Positions 1-9,450 of a stretch of DNA of 64,000 nucleotides are shown here, one piece after another. The DNA is taken from NCBI GenBank assembly GCA_003996215.1, contig QJPP01000455.1, positions 1 through 64,000 on the forward strand, read 5' to 3'. This DNA is from Jaltomata sinuosa (lineage: Eukaryota > Streptophyta > Magnoliopsida > Solanales > Solanaceae). Both the position numbers and the translations under genes were made by a program. How positions within the stretch are numbered: position 1 is the first letter of the stretch; each line of letters starts with the position of its first letter. The notes under the pieces are model-generated. The model made no database searches, was not told the origin of the DNA, and worked only from the letters and a program-made list of their open reading frames with translations.

Positions 1-928
1 TCTTCCTATTTAAATTACACATATATTATTTTTATCACAATTACATTTCACGTACATAATATTTTCTTTCGTATTCAATGCATGTTCATTTTTTTTTTAC
101 CTTACGAATAAAAGTCTCCCTTACATGAAAACAAATAATTCTCGTTCTCTACTCAATTTTCAAATTGTTCTTTTACATGAAATATATTTACAAAACAAAT
201 ATGATTTCCTCTTATATCTTTTTCTCTATTACCAATATATTTCTTACATACTTTTACTTATCCAAATCTTTTAAAATAATAAACTTTTCACATGATATTT
301 TAAATATACATACGTCATCTTTACTTTCTTTTTTAATAAGCATGTCATAAACTTTTCTCAAACTTTAAGAACTACATATATTTTACTTTACAAAGGCATA
401 TTTATTATAAATAATATCTTCATCTTTTTACATAGCTTTTAAGTATATATATTTCTTATAAATCATAAAGTTTTACATACTTTAATTATTGCTATTAAAC
501 TTTCATATATTTTGACATATACGTACATATGTTTCATCTTTTTACCATAAGTATATTTTATATTTTTGCCTATTGTAGTGGCATGTGTCATATACTTTGA
601 GTTTTTCTTTAAATTAATAAACCATGTTTTTATCACCTTTTAGCAAATAATGAGCAAATAATTTTCCCAAATATGTTTCTAAAACTGAGTTTAAGGACTA
701 TCTTCGGATAGGCTCTGAAGGGTGCCTAACACCTTCCCTTCGAGTAACCAAAACTCTTACTCAGAATCTCAAACGTTTTCGCAGACTAAAAACAGAGTTT
801 TACATAAAAAATGGTTTCCTAAGTTTTCCTAAAATTTAGGTGGCGACTCTAAACCCTTTTCCAAAACAAAGGCAGAAAGAGCCGGATGTTGCAAGCATAT
901 TTTGGCCAGTTCAAAATAGGGCGCGACA
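1..928 (+). repeat. Left (5') LTR of the Tat/Ogre element, 3' part only
   Basis: This aligns with 14293-15229 of the right LTR. Differences are a few base changes, homopolymer length changes and one short indel near 280 (right copy about 14594). The last 400 bases are nearly identical. It ends GGGCGCGACA at 928, directly before the primer-binding site. The first roughly 3.8 kb of this LTR, including its promoter, lies left of the window. Short open frames here are AT-rich noise. Confidence 0.92.
841..850 (+). other. PBS-like decamer inside the LTR (U5)
   Basis: TGGCGACTCT at 841-850 repeats the first ten bases of the real primer-binding site at 932-949. The same decamer occurs in the right LTR at about 15140 and, in the same CCTAAAATTT...GGTGGCGACTCT context, in the unrelated-length Tat solo LTR at 36680-36689. 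Confidence 0.7.
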
Positions 929-931
929 GCA

Positions 932-949
932 TGGCGACTCTGCTGGGGA
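932..949 (+). other. Primer-binding site, probably tRNA-Arg
   Basis: TGGCGACTCTGCTGGGGA starts three bases after the LTR end. Its complement reads as a tRNA 3' end: a T-stem strand CCCAG, an acceptor strand CAGAGTC, a discriminator G, then CCA. This fits a plant tRNA-Arg, the primer reported for Ogre-type elements. The tRNA assignment is from memory of the family; the position and CCA complementarity are direct observations. Confidence 0.8.
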
Positions 950-1511
950 TAACTTATGTTTTTACCTTAGCATGCTTAGTTTATGAATATTATTTGGGTA
1001 TTTGTTTATTTGCAGTACATTATTTGCTTTATTTATGTTTATATTTGTTTGAAAGGACGCAAGTCAAATCCAAACTTGTGTTCCTTATTTGTTTGATAAA
1101 CACTACTTGTTACTGCTTTCTCACTTGCATTCTTCTATCGAGTCTTTGGCCGTACACATTTCACACACTGTGGTACACGCGGAGGGTTTTATGCCCTCCC
1201 AAACCTTCTTTTGGATTCCTTAGTTTCAGGGTCGGTGCATTTAGGTTAGTGTGCCGTCTCGCAGTTATTCAGTCCACTCTTAAATCTAGGAAAATACTCT
1301 TATTCTAGAAATAAGTCATGTTGCATAGCCTTAGGCAGGACGATCCCGGGGATTGACACTGCATTTAGGGAACCACCCTTATTGTCAACGGGTTTTTCAT
1401 AAAACCCAACGACATATACTTTGTGTGTGATTGATGTAAATGATACAAACTAAAACACATAATGGATTTGGGATAAACAAACTTATCATACCCTTTACCC
1501 TTTTCTTTCAG
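950..1511 (+). other. Untranslated leader of the Tat/Ogre element
   Basis: This stretch lies between the PBS and the first credible start codon. An open frame at 886-1308 straddles the LTR end and PBS and is not a believable gene. GGAGGG (1181-1186) and CCCTCC (1194-1199) can pair around a 7-base loop. A pyrimidine tract ending TTTCTTTCAG at 1511 looks like a 3' splice site directly before ATG 1512, so the first ORF may be reached through a leader intron whose donor I could not fix. Confidence 0.5.
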
Positions 1512-3026
1512 ATGAATATCAACCAAAACTTACCAAACATCCAAATAATTTTCTCAGCTTCCCATAACCTACAACGCTGGTGGAACAACATCAGGACTCT
1601 ATATGGACACGAGATTTCCAAACACCTGGGATCTCTCACTGAGTTGTTGGACATCCAAGCCAATGAGATGCTAACAAAGTCGCTGATTGAATTTTGGAAC
1701 CCGGCCACCGCGACATTTCAGTTCTTTGACTTTGAAATCACGCCTACCTTGGAAGAGGTCAGTAGCCTCACAGATCTGGCACTCGAAGGAAGAGAACCAG
1801 TATTGCCCTCAACTATGTCTGGAAGACAATTTCTACATGTTTTGGGTCTAAAAGTCTTCCCGGCCCTTAGGAATGTAGAAAATGGATGTGTAGGTTTGAA
1901 CTATCTCTTTCAGAGGTTTGGACGTCAAGAAAGCTATGAGGGTTATCGACAGGAATTCTCTTGTAGCAGAGCAACATGGGAGAGAATTAGACCTGCGACT
2001 TTTGCACTCGCTTTCTTAGGGATCATGGTCTTCCCCAAGAAGATAGGCCGCATCAATATCAATTTGATGCCAGTAGTCCTTGCCCTGTTCAATGGCTCCG
2101 AAAAGTTAACATTAGTACCAATGCTCTTGGCAGAATTATTCAGAGCTTTGTCTTCCTGTTCAAGAGGATATGATTGCTTGGGCGGATGCAATTTGCTACT
2201 ACAAATTTGGGCCGTAGAGCATTTCTTCCAAAAGGACCAAGCCAACGATAACTTGGATGGAGTCTGCAACAAGATGCAAAGCCATGAGCGCAGGTTAAAA
2301 TTTTGGAACGCACCGATAGGACGAGAAGGATGACGGGCCTATCTAACGCATCTCACGGGAGATGCCATCCAATGGAAGCTCCCTTGGATCACTGGAAGAG
2401 CATTACTGAGGAGATATACCAGCTATTTTATTGAGTTGATCGGGTTAGAAGGGATCCAACCATACGCTCCACTTAGAGTTCTGCGTCAATTTGGCATCAA
2501 TCAGGATGTTCCTTTATGGTCCCACATAGAACCTGCGGAGATCACTTACGGAAGAGAAATACCTTCGGCCAGGATTAGAAGATTGCAGGAATCATGGATG
2601 AATATAATATCCTCAGATATCGGACAAAGAAATTGGTGCACCTTAGAATATTATGCGTGGAAGGTAGAGGGAGGTCCCATAATGCGACCAAGCTGGGAAA
2701 GGATCCCTGGTTTTATCGACTACGACATGGTGACTCAAGTCTCCAGGGAAATAATACCTCACATGTATCTCACCGCCTTCATGCGTGAACAGATTATTCC
2801 GGGCTCAGTTAAAGATGAGATAACCTCGGACAGTCAAAATGATATAAGAGAAAATCTAGAGGAAGAACTTGAAGATCAATCTGAGTGTAGATCTTTAGTG
2901 TTCCTGGAAGAAGATGATCCGGATTATCAGGAATGGCAGTTGAGAGAATGGGATCTCGGAGAATACCACCCAGGGCCTTATTTGGACATATATGATGATA
3001 GTGATGACGGTCCTACATGGCCCTAG
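1512..3026 (+). pseudogene. Tat/Ogre ORF1, plant-mobile-domain-like protein, one in-frame stop
   Basis: The frame runs from ATG 1512 to TAG 3024-3026, 504 codons, broken only by TGA at 2331-2333 (codon 274). The same frame is open from 1440, but the TTTCTTTCAG just before 1512 and the residues that follow favour 1512. The segment FEITPTLEEV after a conserved FW.P start is typical of the plant mobile (aminotransferase-like) domain found in extra 5' ORFs of Tat elements and in domesticated plant genes. Sequence after the stop continues the domain with no frame change, then turns strongly acidic (about 2850-3020, many Glu/Asp). The protein's role in the element is not known. The stop may be a recent mutation or, less likely, be read through. 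Confidence 0.75.
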
Positions 3027-3476
3027 GTTATCCTTTCCCATTGTACCCCTTTCATATTCCCTAAAGGTGCCTCATGGCCCATCCCTTTGTACGCCCTAGT
3101 GGCCGCCACATGTTTTTCATTTTCAGGCTCCCATCAGCCTATCTATTGTAAACTTTCAAAGCCACATTTTGCTTAATGAAAAGTCATGTTTATCTCAAAT
3201 CCTAAATGTGTTCAAAATGGATCATTTATTATCAAATTGTATGCAGCGTAGGCCTACCTCTGGCAAAAAGAGGCTCCACATTAGGACGCATTTTGTGTGA
3301 ATATCGCCAACTTGGCGTATATATTTGTCATATATTCCAACATTTCCCAAACTAACATAGTTTCCTTTTTCTTTCTTTTCTTTTCTTTATGTTTATTATC
3401 AAACCCCCAAGAAAGTTGATTTGTGTCGATTTGCAAACTGGCGGAATCGCAATACAACCTCCGATCTAAAGGGAAA
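3027..3476 (+). other. Spacer between ORF1 and gag
   Basis: No coding signal of its own. A long CT-rich run at about 3358-3390 (TTTCCTTTTTCTTTC type) precedes the gag frame and could serve as a splice acceptor tract or leader. The gag frame becomes open at 3420, after a TGA at 3417-3419. The first ATG in it is 3477. Confidence 0.5.
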
Positions 3477-6400
3477 ATGAGCGAAGAATCTAACAACGCC
3501 TCGATGGTACCAGTAGATGGCGCCGAAAGTTCTCGAAAACCAATGGATACTCAAAACGACGAACAAATGGCCAACATGGCACAAGAGATTGAGATCTTGA
3601 AAGAAGAACTACGCCAAGTGCGGGATTTGACTAAGCTTACAGCTGCTACCTTCCCCGCTCAATTCCAATTTCCAAGTGCCGAGTTGCGGCCGGTCACTCC
3701 CGCCGACTTAACAAACGCGCCTAAGCAAACACCACCTGTTCCCACTTATGCTCAAGATCTACTTGCTCGTCCGCCCGCTGCTAGGGCTGCACCTAATCTT
3801 TCCTCGCCTACGCAGAACTTCACTGTTCCAATTCACCCAACAATGCAGCACATACCGGAGGCACATGTCACTTGTGAAATGCCTGTTCCACTGGTATATG
3901 CTACTGAAGCTCCTACTTTCGCAACATCCACGGCTGTCAAAGTACCATACGAAGTCGGTCAGTACGTAGGATTGGAGAGGGATGTCCGGTCAAATGAAGA
4001 GAGGTCGATAGCAGCTCAACTTGAAAGCTTGAAAAGGGCTTTTAAAAGCATGCAAGTCACCAGGGGAACCGAAAGTCTGGACTATGATGACCTATGCATC
4101 CACCCAGACATCGATATGCCGGCCGGGTACAAACCACCAAAATTTGATGTATTCGATGGGAAGGGCGATCCCCACGCACACCTGAGAGCCTATTGCGACA
4201 AGCTGGTCGGCGTAGGAAGGAACGAGAAATTGAGGATGAAACTGTTCATTCGAAGTCTGTCGGGAGAAGCTCTGACTTGGTACACTCGCCAAGACCCCCG
4301 CAAATGGCGTGATTGGCAAGAAATGGCCGAAGATTTCATGAGTCGCTTCAGGTTTAATACCGAAATCACTCCGGACAGATTCTCACTTGCTAACATACAA
4401 AAGAAGCCATCTGAATCATTTCAAGAATATTCATGGAGATGGAGGACTGAGGCTGCTCGGATCCAGCCCCCACTTGACGAAAATGAACTCTCTAAGTACT
4501 TTATCCGAGCTCAGGAAGGCGTCTACTTCGACAAGATGATGTCAATGATGGGCCAGAAGTTCGCTGACTTGGTCAAGATGGGAGACTTTATTGAGGAAGG
4601 TATTAAGTCCGGAAAAATTCAGTCTATGGTCGCACTGCAAGCCGCAAGCAAGGCCATACAGTCGGGTTCCATTGGTAGTATCAAGAAGAAGAAGGAAGAC
4701 GTCTCAGCCGTCACACCTTACTACCAGCACGGAGGACCATCCCACCGATACCCTAACAACTCCCAAATTCTCGCACATGTTCCAGTATATAGTACCCAGC
4801 CACAGTATAACCCACCTCGAGCGCCAGCATACCAAAATCCACCAAAGCCGTATGCCCCTGTCCAAGCTCCGGTTCACCAAAATAGACCAACATATGCACC
4901 AAGACCACGTCCTAATCTTGAAGCCAGAAATACCCGCACCTACACTCCTATTGCCGAGCCTTTGGCTCAATTGTTTGAAAGGTTGAGGGTAACAGGTTTG
5001 TTGCAGCCGATTGAGGGAAGAATACCTGATCCGATACCACGAGGCTTCAATGGAAATAAGCGATGTGCATACCACTCGGGAATCCAAGGACATGACACGG
5101 AGGAGTGTTTTGGGTTGAAGAACCAGATCGAGTCTCTTATCAGGAAGGGAGTAATCAAATGCACCGATACTCCTCCAAATGTGAACAACAATCCTCTACC
5201 AGATCATGAGAATCAAGGAGTCAACATGATTACCCTAGAAGAAGAGTATGACCTGGAAGGGAATATCGTACCTATCTGGGGCATAGAAGAAGTTGCCGCC
5301 ACATCTCCAGCGCAACCTTTTATCACAGTGCAGTTGAGAGAACCGTTGACTATTCAAACCTACCTGCCGAGGGTTGTGGTAACCACTATAGCTACTGGAA
5401 AACCCGACTATGACACTAAAGCAGTCCCGTGGGACTATTGGACGGGAGCCAAAGGCAAAATGACAGACGCTGCTGTGGCTCACGGAATGACCAGGTCGGG
5501 AAGGTGTTATATCCCGGAGAATCTGAATCGAGGGGCTCCCGGGAAAGAACAAAATCCAAAGAAGAATGTTACTGATGCAGAAGCCACAGAATTTTGGAAG
5601 AAGATGCAGTCTAAAGATTACTCAATCGAGGAACAACTAATGAAGACACCAGCCCATATTTCCATTATGTCCTTGCTAATGAGTTCTGAAGCCCATAGGA
5701 ACGCTTTGGTACAAGTTTTGAGCGGAGTTAGCATACCAAAAGAAACTACAAGTGATACATTGGCTGCAACAATTGGAAAAATGGTGGAAGTGAACAAAAT
5801 CTCTTTCCATGATGATGAACTACCAGCAGAAGGGGTTGGCCACAACAAAGCACTTCACATCGCGGTCAAGTGCTGTGATAAGATCGTAACTAGAGTTTTG
5901 ATCGACGGCGGTTCTGGATGCAACATCTGTCCTTTCACCACATTGAGAGATTTAGGTGTGAATATGGGAGAGATAAGGGAAAGTCGTGTGAAGGTGAGAG
6001 CTTTTGACGGCGCGCAGAGAAGCGTCATTGGAGAAATCTATCTCACTTTGCAAGTAGGTCCAGCTGAATTCCCCATCTTATTTCAAGTGATGGATGTGTC
6101 GTCCAACTACAACTTGTTACTAGGAAGGCCATGGGTCCATATGGCAAGAGCAGTTCCCTCCACGCTTCATCAGTGTGTGAAGTTCGAGTGGGGTCGCACC
6201 GAAGTTACCATTCACGGAGAGCTCAGTCACCCCATCTATTCCGTGAATTCTGTTCCAGTCACCGAAGAACTGGATGGAGCCGTTTTTCATGCTCTGGAGA
6301 TCATGCAAGCTATAAGAATTGATGAGAAAATAGAGCCTGTAAAGATGGAGATGTCGAGAGCAGCGAAGATGGTTGCGTCAGAAATGTTGAAATATGGGTA

Positions 6401-6740
6401 TAAACCAAAGACAGGGCTTGGACCTAAGGCTGACGGTATAATTGAACCAATCCAGCTAAAACACCAGAAAGGTACCGTCGGGCTAGGGTATAAGCCTGCT
6501 TCAGGAGGAGTCCACAGTGCAAAGTTTGGGGCAATAGTGTTCGTGCCAGGACAAGTCCTAATCCCAGATGAAGCAGTTGATGAAGACGTCATTGAGGGAA
6601 TAGGAAATCTATTCGTGGCCATGACCGACGAGGGACTGGAGAAAGACATCGAGAAGCTGACCATCCGTGATGCCAAGCCTGGAGAAGTCTTGCAGAACTG
6701 GACCATCAGCCCATCCCTGTTTCGACAGGAGTCCTGGTAG
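3477..6740 (+). CDS. Gag-protease polyprotein with C-terminal G-patch, Tat/Ogre lineage
   Basis: An uninterrupted frame of 1087 codons. Seen in order: a charged, probably coiled-coil stretch near residues 28-52; a Pro/Thr-rich linker; the Ty3 gag capsid domain at about 220-360 (YCDKLVGVGRNEKLRMKLF, then L.GEALTWY); a Pro/Gln/Tyr-rich linker about 435-495; a zinc-binding motif C530-x2-H533-x5-H539-x4-C544, the C-x-Y-H form usual in Tat elements; a retropepsin with active-site DGGS at 810-813 and LLLGRPW near 880; and a G-patch at about 959-1008. Gag forms the particle, protease cuts it, and G-patch domains bind RNA in other proteins. ATG 3477 was chosen because the frame upstream has only a GTG at 3423. 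No reverse transcriptase follows in frame: TAG is at 6738. This is the one long intact coding frame of the window, so the element may still make particles. Confidence 0.88.
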   Translation: MSEESNNASMVPVDGAESSRKPMDTQNDEQMANMAQEIEILKEELRQVRDLTKLTAATFPAQFQFPSAELRPVTPADLTNAPKQTPPVPTYAQDLLARPPAARAAPNLSSPTQNFTVPIHPTMQHIPEAHVTCEMPVPLVYATEAPTFATSTAVKVPYEVGQYVGLERDVRSNEERSIAAQLESLKRAFKSMQVTRGTESLDYDDLCIHPDIDMPAGYKPPKFDVFDGKGDPHAHLRAYCDKLVGVGRNEKLRMKLFIRSLSGEALTWYTRQDPRKWRDWQEMAEDFMSRFRFNTEITPDRFSLANIQKKPSESFQEYSWRWRTEAARIQPPLDENELSKYFIRAQEGVYFDKMMSMMGQKFADLVKMGDFIEEGIKSGKIQSMVALQAASKAIQSGSIGSIKKKKEDVSAVTPYYQHGGPSHRYPNNSQILAHVPVYSTQPQYNPPRAPAYQNPPKPYAPVQAPVHQNRPTYAPRPRPNLEARNTRTYTPIAEPLAQLFERLRVTGLLQPIEGRIPDPIPRGFNGNKRCAYHSGIQGHDTEECFGLKNQIESLIRKGVIKCTDTPPNVNNNPLPDHENQGVNMITLEEEYDLEGNIVPIWGIEEVAATSPAQPFITVQLREPLTIQTYLPRVVVTTIATGKPDYDTKAVPWDYWTGAKGKMTDAAVAHGMTRSGRCYIPENLNRGAPGKEQNPKKNVTDAEATEFWKKMQSKDYSIEEQLMKTPAHISIMSLLMSSEAHRNALVQVLSGVSIPKETTSDTLAATIGKMVEVNKISFHDDELPAEGVGHNKALHIAVKCCDKIVTRVLIDGGSGCNICPFTTLRDLGVNMGEIRESRVKVRAFDGAQRSVIGEIYLTLQVGPAEFPILFQVMDVSSNYNLLLGRPWVHMARAVPSTLHQCVKFEWGRTEVTIHGELSHPIYSVNSVPVTEELDGAVFHALEIMQAIRIDEKIEPVKMEMSRAAKMVASEMLKYGYKPKTGLGPKADGIIEPIQLKHQKGTVGLGYKPASGGVHSAKFGAIVFVPGQVLIPDEAVDEDVIEGIGNLFVAMTDEGLEKDIEKLTIRDAKPGEVLQNWTISPSLFRQESW

Positions 6741-6935
6741 TGTGGAAATGTAGTTTTATTTCAAAATGTTTTGCATGATCAATTGAGGCTTGAATCATGC
6801 CTAAGCACTTTTTGCTACTTGCCTCTTCTGAAAAGCTAGATTGCTTTTTAATAAAAAGTCTTTATTTTTCTTAGAATTTATCTTTCGATTGTTTAAAATA
6901 ACTATTTATTTTTACTCACCTTTCATACTTTTCAG
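6737..6935 (+). other. Candidate intron joining gag-protease to pol
   Basis: GT at 6737-6738 overlaps the last gag-protease codon, and AG at 6934-6935 ends a good pyrimidine tract (CCTTTCATACTTTTCAG). Removing 6737-6935 splits one codon (two bases before, one after), deletes the gag stop and enters the pol frame, which is otherwise in a different reading frame. Ogre elements are known to splice an intron between protease and reverse transcriptase; its use here is inferred. The donor (TG/GTAGTG) is only moderate. Confidence 0.5.
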
Positions 6936-7443
6936 CGCTAATATTAGTAAAAATCATCGTACAACGGTTATGACATGTAACGAATCCATTGAGCAAAGTA
7001 CGAGTCATGAGCAGGACTATGAAGAATACGATGAAAGCATGATGCCTGAAAATCTACCTCGGGAGATCGAACAACTTGAAAGCCAGAAAAGGCCCAACAT
7101 GGATGAAACCGAGGTTGTCAACTTGGGAAATAAAGAAATAGTGAGAGAAGTACGAGTCAGCATACATTTGGAAGATGAAAGAAAGCGGGAATTGATTGAA
7201 TTGATCAAGCAATATGTTGATGTGTTTGCTCGGTCCTACGATGACATGCCAGGATTAAGCACCGATATCGTCTCACACAAGCTGCCGACTGATCCTTCTT
7301 GCCCGCCTGTAGCGCCAAACTGGCAAGGCCCTTACATGGTTCACCGAGTGCTCTCAGGCGGGGCAGTAATCCTCGCAGAAATGGACGGCGTCGTGAGCAC
7401 AAAGCCGATCAATTCAGACGCTATCAAGAAGTACTACATTTGA
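6936..7443 (+). pseudogene. Pol remnant: start of reverse transcriptase fused to integrase C-terminus
   Basis: The frame opens with a linker rich in Glu/Asp, then the start of a Tat reverse transcriptase (VDVFARSYDDMPGLSTDIV, at about 7216-7275). At about 7308-7312 it jumps directly to the end of an integrase (NWQGPYMV...VLSGGAVILAEMDG...KKYYI) and stops with TGA at 7441-7443. All catalytic parts of reverse transcriptase, RNase H and integrase are gone; several kb must have been lost in one deletion that left the frame open. The product could be a 170-residue tail on gag-protease if the intron is spliced. It has no enzymatic function. Confidence 0.85.
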
Positions 7444-7502
7444 AGACAGAGGGACTAGTTGTTATTTCCTCGTACTTTTTGCATTTTTCTCTAATGTAAA
7501 CA

Positions 7503-7975
7503 GAACTACGTATTAGCCTGACTTCCCACGGCGGGATACGTAGGCAACCCATATCGGGTCCGGTTTCCCTTAGAAAAACCAAAAACATCATCTTTTATGT
7601 ATTTGGAACTACGATTGACCTGACTTCCCTCGGTGGGATACGTAGGCAATCCTCGTCGGATTCGGTCCCTTCATATTTTCCATTTCCTAATGTATTTGAA
7701 CTACGTTCTGACCTGATTCCATTTTGGATACGTAGGCAGCCTGAGTCAGGCTCGGTCATTGCATCACATGTCTTTATTTTTCCCAATGTATTTGAACTAC
7801 GTTCTGACCTGATTCCGTTTGGATACGTAGGCAGCCTGAGTCAGGCTCGGTCAATGCATTACATATTTTTCATCTTTCTTTGATACCCCGAACTACGTAC
7901 AGACCTGATTCCCATTCGGGGATACGTAGGCAACCTAAAAGGTTCGGTCATACCCTTAGGATAAACCTCCCCCCC
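7503..7975 (+). repeat. Five degenerate ~95 bp tandem repeats in the 3' region of the Tat/Ogre element
   Basis: Units begin with GAACTACG at 7503, 7605, 7698, 7794 and 7890 (spacing 102, 93, 96, 96). Each has GACCTGATTCC or a variant, then GGATACGTAGGCA, then a GGTTCGGT-like end. Isolated partial units recur at about 10083-10145 and 10275-10325. They follow the end of pol by 60 bases and lie in the 3' untranslated part. No coding value. Confidence 0.85.
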
Positions 7976-8560
7976 CTCTTATTTATACCTTCAGAGTGAT
8001 CACAACATCTACAGAGAAATAGAAAAGCGTCACCAGAAGCCGGAGCCATGAGAAGAGTACATTTGGACGTCCTCAACAAATGGGAAAACTCGATTGGATT
8101 TCGAAACATGTCATAATCTAAGGAACGATGAATAATCACTATATATATGCGCCTAGTATATACAAAATATACTTATTTTCTAAAAATATATGTGTATATA
8201 TATATATATATATTCAAAATATTTTACTGCCTTTCCACCTGCTAAGTCTCCAAAATAGGAAGGTGCTAGCAACCAAGGAGGTTTTGAAGGGATCTACCAT
8301 ACCGATTCTCTGGGATAGGAAATCACGAGCGGCTAATGAGGTTTTGAAGAAGTCCAATGGCAAGGCCAGGGTCCGCAAGTCGACACAAATCAACACCCCT
8401 CCCAAAACTAAGAATTTTTCTTTGAGCGCAAGGAAACAGGAATCAAGACAGGAGGATGTCAAGTCAAGATCATGGACATGATTGGAGAAGTCTTTCGGCT
8501 ATCACGACACCATAAGTACGTCCGAGATCCGGATCGAGTATCGAAGATAGAGAGAGCTCT
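7976..8560 (+). other. 3' untranslated segment of the Tat/Ogre element
   Basis: Between the ~95 bp repeats and the hairpin array. It includes a (TA)n run at about 8190-8214. The 117-codon open frame at 8128-8481 has no recognisable domain and starts in AT-rich sequence; I do not call it a gene. Confidence 0.5.
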
Positions 8561-8579
8561 CATAGGAAAATAGGATAGT

Positions 8580-8990
8580 TTATCTCTTTCCAAATAACTC
8601 CGCCAATCGGAGATTGCCATCTAATTGCGTCAAATAACTCCGCCGATCGGAGAACGCGAACTGACTTCATCAAACTCTGCCGATTGGAGTTTGTACATAG
8701 GCAAACAAAACGATGCTCTGTCGATTGGAGCTTGCATATAAGCAAACAAAACGACGCTCCGCCGATTGGAGTTTGTACATAAGCAAACAAAACGACGCTC
8801 TGACGATGGGAGCCTGTACGTAAACAAGCAAGCGACGCTCTGCCAAATCAGAGAAATGTATATTAGCAAGCAAAACATACTCCGCCAATCGGAGGCTGCA
8901 TCATAGCAAGCATCATCATAACTCCATCAATCATAAGCATGCATGCCATTAACATCCTCATTTTGCATTAAAGATCGCTCCACCAAATGG
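8580..8990 (+). repeat. Array of short palindromes, CTCCGCCGATCGGAG type
   Basis: At least eight units carry a palindromic core of the form CTCCGCCRATCGGAG or decayed versions (about 8598, 8638, 8682, 8714, 8756, 8796, 8837, 8880). The middle units are joined by a shared spacer such as TTGTACATAAGCAAACAAAACGA, which gives a period near 55 bases. The cores can fold into 5-6 bp hairpins in single-stranded RNA or DNA. Last traces are at 8976 and 9485 (CTCC...GGAG). Open frames on the - strand here only mirror the repeat. Confidence 0.8.
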
Positions 8991-9036
8991 AGATGTCACG
9001 GCTGATTCACCCAATGAAGACTTTATTTTTACAGTA

Positions 9037-9450
9037 TTGCCCCGCCAGTCGAGAGGCTTTACTTCACAGTGTTGCCCCGCCAGTCGAGAGGCTTTATTTT
9101 TCAGTTTTGCCCCGCCAGTCGAGAGGCTTTACTTTACAAGTGTTGCCCCGCCAGTCGAGAGGCTTTACTTTACAGTGTTGCCCCGCCAGTCGAGAGGCTT
9201 TATTTTACAGTATTGCCCCGCCAGTCGAGAGGCTTTACTTTACAAGTGTTGCCCCGCCAGTCGAGAGGCTTTACTTTACGAGTGTTGCCCCGCCAGTCGA
9301 GAGGCTTTACTTTACAAGTGTTGCCCCGCCAGTCGAGAGGCTTTGCTTTTTAAGTGTTGCCCCGCCAGTCGAGAGGCTTTACTTTACAAGTGTTGCCCCG
9401 CCAGTCGAGAGGCTTTGCTTTTAAGTGTTGCCCCGCCAGCCGGAGGCTTT
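9037..9450 (+). repeat. 12-copy tandem array of a ~36 bp unit
   Basis: Copies of TTGCCCCGCCAGTCGAGAGG followed by CTTTACTTTACAAGTG start near 9037, 9072, 9107, 9142, 9178, 9212, 9249, 9284, 9320, 9357, 9392 and 9428. The last is degenerate. Period is 35-37. Unit ends GCC..C and GAGGC can pair, so each copy is a weak hairpin related in form to the array at 8580-8990. Long + strand open frames over it are an effect of a stop-free unit with a period near a multiple of three. Confidence 0.92.

Noticed and set aside
8128..8481. 117-codon + strand frame in the Tat/Ogre 3' region
   Set aside because: Begins in a (TA)n stretch, no domain, and no related frame elsewhere.
9037..9450. CRISPR-like direct repeats
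   Set aside because: The pieces between the repeats are nearly identical as well, the period is 35-37 throughout, there are no cas genes, and the context is a plant retrotransposon.
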